The position numbers and the translations under genes are program-made. A stretch of DNA of 64,000 nt from NCBI RefSeq assembly GCF_000445445.1, contig NZ_ASXP01000001.1:256001-320000 (forward strand), written 5' to 3'. The notes under the pieces are model-generated. The model worked only from the letters and a program-made list of their open reading frames with translations. It did not search any database and was not told the DNA's origin. Source of the stretch: Sporomusa ovata DSM 2662 (lineage in GTDB: Bacteria > Bacillota > Negativicutes > Sporomusales > Sporomusaceae). Numbering within the stretch: the first letter of the stretch is position 1; each line of letters starts with the position of its first letter. This document shows positions 53,041 to 61,711 of the stretch, in pieces.

Positions 53041-53356
53041 AAGATCCTCCTCAAACTGGATGAAAATACAAAAATTTCTTATTATAGTTCTTCTTCGACA
53101 GGTTAACTTGTTTTCCTTCCAGACAAGAAGGTGCAAAAGCTTCTTTAGCTAATCTTTAACTGTTATCGACGTCTATAGTGGTATAATGTAGTTGTAAATC
53201 TAGCTGAAATGAGTTCACTGTGTTTTACTGCAGATTGTTCGAGAAGGAGGTGAGGTGTCAGAGGTACGGGATTATTGACAGGGATAAGAGAACGCAGGGG
53301 GTGAAATTGTCAAATAAGAAATATATTTTTAAGAATACGTTAAATGAATAAAAGAG
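53041..53356 (+). other. Divergent control region between kaiC and the autotransporter gene
   Basis: TGG-TATAAT at 53179-53187 is an extended -10 box reading rightward. Two ribosome-site-like runs follow, AAGGAGGTGAGGTG and CAGGGGGTG. The second precedes a 14-codon frame from TTG 53304 (MSNKKYIFKNTLNE), which could be a leader peptide ending just before the autotransporter ATG. Confidence 0.45.
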
Positions 53357-56300
53357 ATGAAAACAAGGACGTTTTACCGCAACCTGCTGCGTAGGCTGAT
53401 TGTCGCAGGATTGTTATGGGGGATGAGCGAACAGGATGTTTGGTGTGCTGATGCGGCTTCTTTCAAAACGGAGGAATATTACGCCAGCACAGGACTCGAT
53501 CTGATTAACGCGACGGACGCCTATGCATTAGGCTATACCGGCAAAGGCATTAAGCTGGGAGTTTGTGACGAGTATGTGCAATTTTATCATCCGGAATTTA
53601 GCAGTAAAACAGGCTCCGGGTATATTGGTGTGCTGCCAAGTGATTATGATTGGGTAGCAAATAATCATGGGACTCATGTAGCCGGCATTATGGCTGCTGC
53701 CAAAGACAACATTGGGATGCATGGCGTAGCGTTTGACGCGAATCTTCTTTCCGGTAATTTATTTGTTGATAATAATATTGGTGATGTATATAGTGGATTT
53801 AATCAAGATAATAGTGTAAAAATTATCAACAACAGCTGGGGTCGAGATGTTTATATTGATACCACGACGTTAGGAAAAGAGGATATCCGTTATTTGATGA
53901 ATAACGATAATGATGAGTATTCAGTCATGCGGCACAGCATTTTGGACTATGACAAAGTATTAGTCTTTGCTGCCGGCAATGCCGGCCATGCATCGCCGGA
54001 TGTAGACGCGCTCTTTCCTTATCTATATCCGGAAGCAGCTGGCAATTTTATTAATGTAATAGCTTTGAATAGTGCTGCTTTTAAGGGCACGACGACAGGT
54101 ACTAATGCTGTCGCTTTGTTTAGCGATCTGTCCAAATATGTGGAGGAAAATAGTATTTCAGCCCCAGGTTTGTTTATTAATTCAGCTAATTCAGGCACAG
54201 GCGGCTATGTAACCATGTCCGGCACATCGATGGCTACACCTTATGTTTCGGCTTCAGCCGGGCTGATTCAGGAAGCCTTTCCCTATATGACCGGCAGTCA
54301 GATTGTGGATACGGTGCTATCGACAGCTAACAATACGTTTACTTTGCCAAAGTATACATTGACTGTGCAAGAAGATGGTGATGAAGAAAACCCCATTTAT
54401 ACTACTAATATCTATTATTTCGGCAATGTATCGTCTGTAAATGAAATCGTGAACGATTTAGTGGATTATTACAATGAAAACAGCTTTATTTTGCAACAGT
54501 ATGGCTATGCAACAGCTGATGAGTTTGCTAATCAAGCTTGGGTTTACCAGAATACCCCCCGGGAACTTATTTTTGGCCAGGGTCTATTGGATGTGGGGAA
54601 AGCGGTAAAAGGGCCGGGATTGCTCAATGCCCGGCGGATGGATTTTAGCAATTATAGTCCGGCCAATGAATTTGGTCAGGCTCAGGCGCTATATTCTATT
54701 GATACGCAAGATTATAATAGTGTGTGGAGCAACAACATTGCTGAAAAACGGGCCGGTTTGCTGTCCCCCATCAGTACCTATGCTGATTTACAGGCAATTT
54801 ACAACTATTATTTGGGAACTGATTTGGGTTTGGGTCTTTCAGGTGGCCGGGAATATATTGATACATATAATGCCAAGGCTATAGCCAATGGACTGCTTGA
54901 TTTGCCTGTTGGACTGTACAAGAAAGGTAATGGCATTTTGGCGCTTACCGGCCAAAACACGTATAGCGGCAGTAGTATTGCTGCCGGCGGCGTATTGCAG
55001 ATTGACGGTTCGGTGGCCGGAGACGCCTATAGCATTCTTAACGGCACAATTGCCGGTTCCGGCTCTATTGCCGGTGATTTGACCAACCGTGCCAGCCTTC
55101 AGGCCGGCAGTTATGGAATGCCAGGCACTCTTAGTGTCGGCGGCAATTTAATCAGCAGCGGTCAGCTTGCTGTCGTAGTACAAAATAATGTGGCCGGCAA
55201 AATTGCCGTAGCTGGTACGGCAGATATTAACGGCACTAGTTTGACTACTGCTGCGGGCAATACTTACCGGCCGGATACCAGTTATACTGTGTTGACTGCG
55301 TCCAATATCACCGGTAATTTCGCTTCCGGCACAGCTGCTGTTTCCGGTTTGCTGAGTGCTCACGGTTCGCAAAATGGCAACAGCGCTTTTTTAGAAGTGA
55401 ACCGCCAAAATAATATTGTTTCACCCAACTTGCGACAGCAGACAGCGTATCTGCACATGAACGCAATGTATGATGCGCTGGCAGGGGATGCCCAACGTCA
55501 AATGGATACATTGTATAATTTGAATATTTCATCAGCTGCGTTGGCTTTAAATGAAATTTACGGCGGCACTCAAGTCAATCAGTCGTTACTTATTCAACGC
55601 AGCGGTCTGTTAAGCAATGCTATAACGGCTCGCTTTGATCATGTTAACCAAAACTATCAGGAGGAAGGCAGTGTACCGGCTGGCAATCTGTCAGAAAACG
55701 ATTTGGCGGCTAAGGGTGTGATTCCGCTGCATTTGGATACAGACAATGGCTGGTGGATGAAGTTCACTCGTAGCGGAGGTTCGAGAGATGCTTATGCCGA
55801 TGAACCCGAAATGAAATCCAAAGGGCTAGGCATTGTTGTAGGCCGGGATTGGCAAAGCACGCCTAACTGGCGGGCAGGTTGGATTTTTGGTTATGAAAAC
55901 AGCGATAATGCCTCGGCAAGTGCTCGCAGCGATGCTAATGATTACCGGCTGGGTTTTTATGGCGGCTATAGCCAGGGCGCTTTCGATGGTCAAGTCTATC
56001 TTGCCTGCGGTCGTCAAACCAATGCGTCCACACGCTATTTACGAGAATTAGGTTTAACGGCGGACAGCCATTATGGCAGCCATACTATCAGCCTGGGTTT
56101 GAAAGAAAAGTACAATTTGTATGAAGGGCGAAAAACTTCCGTTACACTTAGTCCCTACGTTGGTGTGGATATTACCCGTTATACGCAGGATAGTTTCCGC
56201 GAACAGGGAGCCGGCAATTATAATCAGGTGGCTGATCATTCGCACAATACGTACAGTACCGGCGAGATAGGACTGGAGTGGGAGCACTCCTTGAAACAAG

Positions 56301-56557
56301 GCCATTATGGATTCAATGTGGGCTATAAAAGAGTTTTGGGTGGTTATGATCCGCAAATGACGGTCGCCTACAGTGGCAATTTGGAGGATAAGTTCACAAT
56401 TGACGGTGGCCGGCAGGATCGGGACTATTTGGTTTGGGAATTAAACGCTGAGGGATTGCTGAATCCTACCTGGAGCATCAGCGGCCGGGTTGGAGGAGAA
56501 AAAGGCAGCAATAGCCATTATTGGAATGCGTCACTTATGCTCAAGCATGATTGGTAG
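53357..56557 (+). CDS. Serine-protease autotransporter (subtilisin S8 passenger)
   Basis: A 1,066-residue type V secreted protein. A signal-peptide-like N terminus (RRLIVAGLLWGM) is followed by an S8 subtilase domain with Asp71 (LGVCDEYV), His104 (NNHGTHVAG) and Ser291 (MSGTSMATP). A passenger-associated repeat (GNGILALTGQNTYSG, about residue 525) precedes beta-helix sequence. The C-terminal 280 residues form an autotransporter barrel ending LMLKHDW, a terminal aromatic as required for outer-membrane assembly. The protein should cleave or process surface or external proteins. It is further proof of an outer membrane. The ribosome site is weak (AAAAGAG). Confidence 0.9.
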   Translation: MKTRTFYRNLLRRLIVAGLLWGMSEQDVWCADAASFKTEEYYASTGLDLINATDAYALGYTGKGIKLGVCDEYVQFYHPEFSSKTGSGYIGVLPSDYDWVANNHGTHVAGIMAAAKDNIGMHGVAFDANLLSGNLFVDNNIGDVYSGFNQDNSVKIINNSWGRDVYIDTTTLGKEDIRYLMNNDNDEYSVMRHSILDYDKVLVFAAGNAGHASPDVDALFPYLYPEAAGNFINVIALNSAAFKGTTTGTNAVALFSDLSKYVEENSISAPGLFINSANSGTGGYVTMSGTSMATPYVSASAGLIQEAFPYMTGSQIVDTVLSTANNTFTLPKYTLTVQEDGDEENPIYTTNIYYFGNVSSVNEIVNDLVDYYNENSFILQQYGYATADEFANQAWVYQNTPRELIFGQGLLDVGKAVKGPGLLNARRMDFSNYSPANEFGQAQALYSIDTQDYNSVWSNNIAEKRAGLLSPISTYADLQAIYNYYLGTDLGLGLSGGREYIDTYNAKAIANGLLDLPVGLYKKGNGILALTGQNTYSGSSIAAGGVLQIDGSVAGDAYSILNGTIAGSGSIAGDLTNRASLQAGSYGMPGTLSVGGNLISSGQLAVVVQNNVAGKIAVAGTADINGTSLTTAAGNTYRPDTSYTVLTASNITGNFASGTAAVSGLLSAHGSQNGNSAFLEVNRQNNIVSPNLRQQTAYLHMNAMYDALAGDAQRQMDTLYNLNISSAALALNEIYGGTQVNQSLLIQRSGLLSNAITARFDHVNQNYQEEGSVPAGNLSENDLAAKGVIPLHLDTDNGWWMKFTRSGGSRDAYADEPEMKSKGLGIVVGRDWQSTPNWRAGWIFGYENSDNASASARSDANDYRLGFYGGYSQGAFDGQVYLACGRQTNASTRYLRELGLTADSHYGSHTISLGLKEKYNLYEGRKTSVTLSPYVGVDITRYTQDSFREQGAGNYNQVADHSHNTYSTGEIGLEWEHSLKQGHYGFNVGYKRVLGGYDPQMTVAYSGNLEDKFTIDGGRQDRDYLVWELNAEGLLNPTWSISGRVGGEKGSNSHYWNASLMLKHDW

Positions 56558-56588
56558 TTGAGCAACAAAAACGGTGGAGAATGTTTTA

Positions 56589-56628
56589 AAACTCCTGGTA
56601 GATCTTATATTGGATTTACCAGGAGTTT
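56589..56628 (+). terminator. Terminator after the autotransporter gene
   Basis: A 12-bp perfect stem (AAACTCCTGGTA with its complement at 56617-56628) around a 16-base loop; the stem ends in TTT. It could serve both convergent genes. Confidence 0.75.
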
Positions 56629-56694
56629 CTGCTTGGTGAAAAAAACATGGGAACAAGAAAATATTATGTAATATTTTTTTGTGGAGGTAATGAT

Positions 56695-59073
56695 TTAGAT
56701 TTCCAGCCCTTTTTGGTTATGTCCAGCCTTCTTTTTTACTCTGCAGGGAAATCCTCTGGCTTGAATTGACCCGCTTACCGGGTCTCTTAATTCGTTAATG
56801 AATAATAAATTTACGTTAGCTCCTGCTGTTGAAAAGGGATCGTAACTTGGAAGCTTGAGAGTGGGACAAGACTGCCACCAGCCGTGTTGTGTGCATACGA
56901 CATTGTGAGCGATGTCGGGTGATATTTTAGCTTTTAGGGTAATTGCGCCTTGAACAGTTTCTAATGTTACCCAATCGCCATTCTGAATGTTAAGCTGTGC
57001 GGCTTGACGGTCATTGATCTCCAAAAAGGGATGGGGATGTTGTTTTCTCAAGGAAGGCATGGACCGATTTTGTGTATGGCAAAATTCTTTTAATTTTGCA
57101 GTGATGAGAATAAGCGGATATTGTTCTGTCCAACCCCTGTCTGAAAACTGAATATAGGGATCTTGCCAATCGGGTAACGGAGCCTGACCGATATCCTTAA
57201 GCGGCTGTGAAAAAATTTCTACCCGTCCGGTCAAATTTGCAAAACCCTGAGTTTTATATTTTTGATAAGTAATGTCGTGTTTTATCAAAATGCCGCCAGC
57301 TGCTTTTTTTAACTCCGCTAGAGTGATATTCAAAGGCTTAAGTTGGTGCTCGAAGGAAGCTTCAATATCCCCATGCCAAAATTGATTGTCAAAACCAAGT
57401 CTTTTAGCTAGTTGAAAGATAATCCATAAATCGTCCCGACTTTCTCCCTGGGGTTGAACAACAGCAGACCGCCACTGCAGGGTTGATTCATTACCCTGAT
57501 AATTGGGGATATACCCCAAACGATTGACTTCCCAAAAACTGGCCGCCGGGAGTACGATATCGGCAAAATTTGCCGTGGGGTTTATAAAAAGATCTACACT
57601 CACCTGAAAGTCAAGTTTTTGTAATGCTTCCCGGGCAAATTTACTATCGGGATTAGAAATAGCTATATTTCCGCCAAAACAGAGCAGTGCCTTAAGCGGA
57701 TACGGTTTTTCATTAAGGATTGCTTCATAGGCAAGATAAGGGGGAACCGACATAATTGTTCCTGCAGGCCCCAGTGGGTGATCATGGAGGGCAAGGTTTT
57801 TTTGAAACATATCTGGAGTTGCAAATTCAAAGCCATACGGGTAGTTTAGTGGCGGAAACGGAGATAGGAGCACATTTCCCCCGGATTTGTCAAAATCACC
57901 TGTGAGAGCATAAAGAATGCAAATGGCTCTGTTTGTTTGGGTGGCATTGAAACTTTGTTCAACACCGTTATAGGAATACCAGCAAGCGGGTTTATGTTGA
58001 GTTATTAGCCGGGCCGCTTCCCGGAGTTGGTTTTTATCAACTCCAGTCAGCTGTGTTACCCGGTCCGGATGGTATTGTTCGGTAGCTTTTTTGAGTAATT
58101 GGAAGACGGTTTCACACTTAATTGCCTGTTTACTGATTTGTACAGTGATTTCGCCTTCTAATAGTGGTACTGAAAATAATTTTACTCCAGGACGATAAAG
58201 TTTTGGTTGTTCTGTCTCAGCGTCCAGCATGACAAAGGTATTTTCGTCTGCAGACAGGCCAAGGTCTTTACCTTTGAGCAGACCACCGGTATCCATCCTG
58301 ACCAAGAGGGGCGCATTGGTCCAGTCGCGTACAAAGTTCAAGTCATAGCGATTTTCCGTTAATATGATGTGAATCATGCTAAGAATCAATGCTCCATCAG
58401 TTCCCGGTTTTACCTGGAGCCAAAGATCGGCCTGGGAAGCCAATGCAGTTTTACGAGGGTCAACGACAATCAATTTGGCCCCACTTTTATGTGCATTATT
58501 AATTTTTCCGCGGAAAGAATTTAAAGTGTTTTCCGGATTATTCCCTAAAATAAGGATACACCTGCTTTTTTCAAATTCTGGCCAACCTGATTGAAAACCA
58601 ACACCGGGCTTAGCAAAGGTGAGCGCTGAGGCAAAGTCACGGTGCCAATTGCAAATATGTGTCGTAGTTATGCTATTCGGGGTACCCAGAAGATTGGAAA
58701 ACCTTCGTAAATAGCAGCCAATTTCCCATAAAGGTGACCCCGCAAAGGATTGGTTAATAGCGATTGCTTCCGGGCCATTGTCTTTTTTTATCTGAGTCAG
58801 TCGATGGGCAATGGTATCAAGCGCTTCATCCCAACTAATACGAACCCACCCGGGATCATTATCACCTTTGGGTCTGGTTCGCTTCATAGGATATTGTATA
58901 CGTTGCTTGTTATAAACTAGTTCTGGGCCAGCAATACCCTTTGGGCAGATTGGACGATAGTAAATGTGATTTCTGTCAGGGGTAACCTTTACAAAGGTAT
59001 CATTTTCAACGTGGGCAACAACGGGGCAATTATTATAACATTGCCCACAGTAGGTCCTTATTTGTTTAGTCAT
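56695..59073 (-). CDS. Molybdopterin (Mo/W) oxidoreductase of the DMSO reductase family
   Basis: A 792-residue cytoplasmic enzyme; no Tat signal is present. Cys9, Cys12, Cys16 and Cys43 (YCGQCYNNC and CPKG) bind a 4Fe-4S cluster, Lys45 follows the last one, and Cys141 (THICNWHRD) is placed to ligate Mo or W. GNNPENT, VVDPRKT and the C-terminal molydopterin dinucleotide-binding domain (QNGDWVTLETVQG) complete the fold. The layout is close to acetylene hydratase, but the position of its catalytic Asp13 is Tyr13 here. The substrate is unknown. A TetR gene lies upstream in the same direction, and an operator-like site precedes this gene. Confidence 0.88.
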   Translation of the reverse strand: MTKQIRTYCGQCYNNCPVVAHVENDTFVKVTPDRNHIYYRPICPKGIAGPELVYNKQRIQYPMKRTRPKGDNDPGWVRISWDEALDTIAHRLTQIKKDNGPEAIAINQSFAGSPLWEIGCYLRRFSNLLGTPNSITTTHICNWHRDFASALTFAKPGVGFQSGWPEFEKSRCILILGNNPENTLNSFRGKINNAHKSGAKLIVVDPRKTALASQADLWLQVKPGTDGALILSMIHIILTENRYDLNFVRDWTNAPLLVRMDTGGLLKGKDLGLSADENTFVMLDAETEQPKLYRPGVKLFSVPLLEGEITVQISKQAIKCETVFQLLKKATEQYHPDRVTQLTGVDKNQLREAARLITQHKPACWYSYNGVEQSFNATQTNRAICILYALTGDFDKSGGNVLLSPFPPLNYPYGFEFATPDMFQKNLALHDHPLGPAGTIMSVPPYLAYEAILNEKPYPLKALLCFGGNIAISNPDSKFAREALQKLDFQVSVDLFINPTANFADIVLPAASFWEVNRLGYIPNYQGNESTLQWRSAVVQPQGESRDDLWIIFQLAKRLGFDNQFWHGDIEASFEHQLKPLNITLAELKKAAGGILIKHDITYQKYKTQGFANLTGRVEIFSQPLKDIGQAPLPDWQDPYIQFSDRGWTEQYPLILITAKLKEFCHTQNRSMPSLRKQHPHPFLEINDRQAAQLNIQNGDWVTLETVQGAITLKAKISPDIAHNVVCTQHGWWQSCPTLKLPSYDPFSTAGANVNLLFINELRDPVSGSIQARGFPCRVKKKAGHNQKGLEI

Positions 59074-59109
59074 AAGCAGGGCTCCTTTCCCCTATTTTTT
59101 AAAAAAATA

Positions 59110-59126
59110 ACTAAGTACTTACTAAT
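59110..59126 (-). promoter_or_regulatory. Operator candidate upstream of the molybdopterin gene
   Basis: ACTAAGTACTTACTAAT contains the palindrome TAAGTACTTA, 37 bp before the start codon. A closely related site lies upstream of the tetR gene at 59817-59840. Confidence 0.6.
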
Positions 59127-59185
59127 AAAAGCTTTAAAAAAGTAGGTTACTCTTCGATTGAAGTAACCATCATTCACAGCATGTA

Positions 59186-59800
59186 TTATGATTTGAGGCC
59201 ATTCAAGAAGAGGGTTGTCAATGTTTCCATAACCTCGTCACCTGGGTTAGATAGGGCAGGTCCGCTTATGGCCGCGTGTTGATCAAATGCATACATATAC
59301 ACAGTTTCAATAAATAAACGAGCAGCTATTGTTGCGTTGATTTTCCGGAAAACACCGTCATCGATTCGCTGCTGGATGTAGCCTGCCAAAAGATCAGTCA
59401 GTGTTATACTTGTTTCAGCCCCATTATGAGTAATCTCCTTGAATTGCAGTTTTTCTAAAGCTGCAAATAAAGCCAAACGAATAATCCTTGGATCTTGTTG
59501 ACCATGACTTATTAAATGGGCGGCTATTGAAGAGAAAACATGGTTATCATTTTTGGTTTGTATCGCGGCTTCAACTTCTGGCAACACTGGATGGTGGCTA
59601 AATAATGTTTGAAGAGTGACCCGGTACAGATCTTCTTTTGAAGCAAAGTGCTGAAAAATTAGGGTCTCGCTTATGCTGGCCAGCTCAGCAATTTCTTTTA
59701 TTCGACTTCCGCTAAAACCCTTTTCTGAAAAAACGCTTAACGCAGTTTCGATAATTTGTGCACGGCGGTCTTCGCCATTTAGGCGTACTTTGGTGATCAA
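59186..59800 (-). CDS. TetR-family transcriptional regulator
   Basis: The start is TTG 59798-59800 with AAGGAGA upstream; the open frame extends 37 codons 5' but crosses the operator. The 204-residue protein has a TetR HTH (RRAQIIETALSVFSEKGFSG and RIKEIAELASISETLIFQHF) and an all-helical ligand domain with an insertion typical of the family. It probably represses itself and the molybdopterin oxidoreductase gene 112 bp downstream, since both carry the motif ACTAAGTA-n-TTACT. Confidence 0.88.
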   Translation of the reverse strand: MITKVRLNGEDRRAQIIETALSVFSEKGFSGSRIKEIAELASISETLIFQHFASKEDLYRVTLQTLFSHHPVLPEVEAAIQTKNDNHVFSSIAAHLISHGQQDPRIIRLALFAALEKLQFKEITHNGAETSITLTDLLAGYIQQRIDDGVFRKINATIAARLFIETVYMYAFDQHAAISGPALSNPGDEVMETLTTLFLNGLKS

Positions 59801-59816
59801 TGTATTTCTCCTTATT

Positions 59817-59840
59817 ACTAAGTAATTACTTACATAGTAA
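59817..59840 (-). promoter_or_regulatory. Operator candidate upstream of tetR
   Basis: ACTAAGTAATTACTTACATAGTAA includes the palindrome AAGTAATTACTT and shares its first half with the site at 59110-59126. Confidence 0.6.
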
Positions 59841-60033
59841 TCTTTTCCGCTTTTTTTGTCAAGGTTTAAATACGATGTATCCCAAGCTTGGCGTAAGGGA
59901 AAGGATAGCAAAAGTTATTTTGATCGGAAGAAACTTAATTTAACATAAATATTTTTCACAATAAAATTAGACTAATGCGTGACTTGTAATTATATCTCGT
60001 AAAAATTAGAGAAAACTTGTTTAAAAGCAATTA

Positions 60034-60062
60034 TTGACAATTATCAGTTTAGCTACTATACT
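60034..60062 (+). promoter_or_regulatory. Promoter of the marR gene with overlapping operator
   Basis: TTGACA (60034-60039) and TATACT (60057-60062) are 17 bp apart. The stretch CAGTTTAGCTACTATACT (60045-60062) resembles the palindrome at 60566-60583 and covers the -10 box, so MarR binding would block transcription. Confidence 0.75.
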
Positions 60063-60068
60063 TAGCTT

Positions 60069-60536
60069 ATGAGAAATAAAATGATTACTAATTTAATGGA
60101 TCAGCTTGTAAAAATAGCTTATAAATTAACTGAACTTGAAAGTACTCCAATTGATTTTGGCACTGATGAATTGCTTTACCCTTCGGAAATTCATACAATC
60201 GATGCTATTGGGGATCAATGTGATACAGTTACCGCAATTAGTTTAAAATTTGGTATAACCAAAGGAGCGGTATCTCAGGTTATCTTAAAACTTCACAAAA
60301 AAGGCTATGTCCACAAAGTCCGTAATATAGCCTATAGTAAAGAGATACTTTTATCGCTTACTGAAAAGGGAATGACGGCCTATCGGGCTCATAAAAAATT
60401 GCATAAGACAATGGACGTGGAAATGGTACAGTTAATAGGTGGTTATTCTGATGAGGACTTACTGACTTTTCAAAATATGTTGATTCAATTAGAAAAACAA
60501 GTTAATAAATACATACTGCTAGGAAAGAAAAATTAA
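60069..60536 (+). CDS. MarR-family transcriptional regulator
   Basis: A 155-residue winged-helix protein: LYPSEIHTIDAIGDQCDTVT, ISLKFGITKGAVSQVILKLH and then a wing with basic residues (KKGYVHKVRNIAYSKEI). The dimer helices lie at both termini. The ATG is only 7 bp after the -10 box, so the message has a very short leader or none. It probably represses itself and the flavoprotein-hydrolase genes downstream through paired operators. Confidence 0.9.
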   Translation: MRNKMITNLMDQLVKIAYKLTELESTPIDFGTDELLYPSEIHTIDAIGDQCDTVTAISLKFGITKGAVSQVILKLHKKGYVHKVRNIAYSKEILLSLTEKGMTAYRAHKKLHKTMDVEMVQLIGGYSDEDLLTFQNMLIQLEKQVNKYILLGKKN

Positions 60537-60565
60537 AAGAATTACATAAATATTTTTTTTGTTTT

Positions 60566-60583
60566 CAGTTTAGCAACTAAACC
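60566..60583 (+). promoter_or_regulatory. MarR operator candidate before the flavoprotein gene
   Basis: CAGTTTAGCAACTAAACC has arms GTTTAG and CTAAAC around CAA, a near-perfect palindrome 25 bp upstream of the ATG at 60608. It matches 14 of 18 positions with the site over the marR promoter. Confidence 0.7.
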
Positions 60584-60607
60584 GAAAACAAAGAAGGAGT
60601 GAAAGTT

Positions 60608-61669
60608 ATGACAAAGTGCAAAAAGGTATTGGGGATTTGTGTTAGCGGTCGAAGAAATGGCAATAGTTCGATTATTTTGAATGAACTGTTGCGGCCTGCA
60701 AAAGAGTCGGGCTATCAGACTGAAATATTAAATTTAGGAACATTAAAAATTTTGCCTTGCAAAGGTTGTTTTGGTTGCAGCAGTTCATACAAATGTGTTC
60801 TAAAAGATGATCTGGAAATGGTCAAGGAGAAAATCGAAGCAGCAGATGCGATTGCACTGGCTTCACCTTGTTATTATCTTTCTACGCCATCTACATTAAA
60901 AGCAATTATGGATCGTTCGGCTGCTTGGGCGATTAATATAATGGCTAATAGCAAGAAAAAAAAATATGGAGTGGCCGTTTCAGTTGCAGGAGGAGATCCA
61001 TTTGAATTTTCACTACAGCGAATGTTTTCCAGCCTATTCCTTGGATTATATAATTGCAAAATTGTTGGTCAATTTACCATTGGGCATACCTTTAATAAGG
61101 GTGAAGTCTTATTAGTTCCAAGTAAGCTAAAGTTAGTGAATGAACTTGGTAAGAATCTTATACAGTCAATCAAAACAGAACATTGTATTAAATCAAACAT
61201 CAATGAAGATGAATCAAAACTGGTATGTCCCCATTGTTTGGCGGATGCATTTCATACTTATAAAGATGGTCGCTTGATTTGCACGGTTTGTGGTAGGGAT
61301 TTGAAGGGTACGCCAGATAATAATCTTGCTAGTTTCAATCGTTTTTCCGTTGAAGGAGCGATTGAGCATAAAAAGCATATCATTGATAATGTGATTGGGG
61401 GAATGCTGGCTAGTGAAGAAATTAGTAAAAGATTGGAAGCTTATTGGAATTCTGATGTTTTACCGCAAGAGGATTATCAAATCGACCGTGATTTAAACGG
61501 TGTAATAGATTCGTTAAAATGGGACAATGATGCAATTGATGTTTTAAAAGCTGTTATTCCTGACACAGTGCAGGAAATTATCAAAAAGACTATTACAAAA
61601 AAGGCACTGCAAGGAGGTGAAACTTATGTAACAAAAGAAGTAGCACGACGATATTTGCCAAAGTTTTAA
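60608..61669 (+). CDS. Flavodoxin-fold NADPH-dependent FMN reductase / iron-sulfur flavoprotein-like
   Basis: ATG 60608 follows AAGGAGTG. The 353-residue protein begins with a flavodoxin-like domain: LGICVSGRRNGNSSIILNEL (FMN loop), then LPCKGCFGCSSSYKCVLKDD, in which CKGCFGC-x6-C resembles the cluster motif of iron-sulfur flavoproteins, and SPCYYLSTPSTLKAIMDRS. A zinc-ribbon-like CPHCLADAF with CTVCG follows at about residues 205-225, and the tail (GGETYVTKEVARRYLPKF) resembles a PCP-reductase-like end. It may reduce quinones or xenobiotics. It lies in a MarR-controlled unit with the hydrolase gene 42 bp downstream. Confidence 0.8.
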   Translation: MTKCKKVLGICVSGRRNGNSSIILNELLRPAKESGYQTEILNLGTLKILPCKGCFGCSSSYKCVLKDDLEMVKEKIEAADAIALASPCYYLSTPSTLKAIMDRSAAWAINIMANSKKKKYGVAVSVAGGDPFEFSLQRMFSSLFLGLYNCKIVGQFTIGHTFNKGEVLLVPSKLKLVNELGKNLIQSIKTEHCIKSNINEDESKLVCPHCLADAFHTYKDGRLICTVCGRDLKGTPDNNLASFNRFSVEGAIEHKKHIIDNVIGGMLASEEISKRLEAYWNSDVLPQEDYQIDRDLNGVIDSLKWDNDAIDVLKAVIPDTVQEIIKKTITKKALQGGETYVTKEVARRYLPKF

Positions 61670-61711
61670 AGTAAATCAATTTTTGATATAAAAATATACG
61701 AGGAGATTACT

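Noticed and set aside
52101..53152. Open frames on the plus strand across kaiC
   Set aside because: They are antisense to a gene with both Walker motifs and a good ribosome site; composition mirrors the kaiC codons.
56695..59073. Calling the molybdopterin enzyme acetylene hydratase
   Set aside because: The catalytic Asp next to the second cluster cysteine is Tyr, so only the family level is supported.
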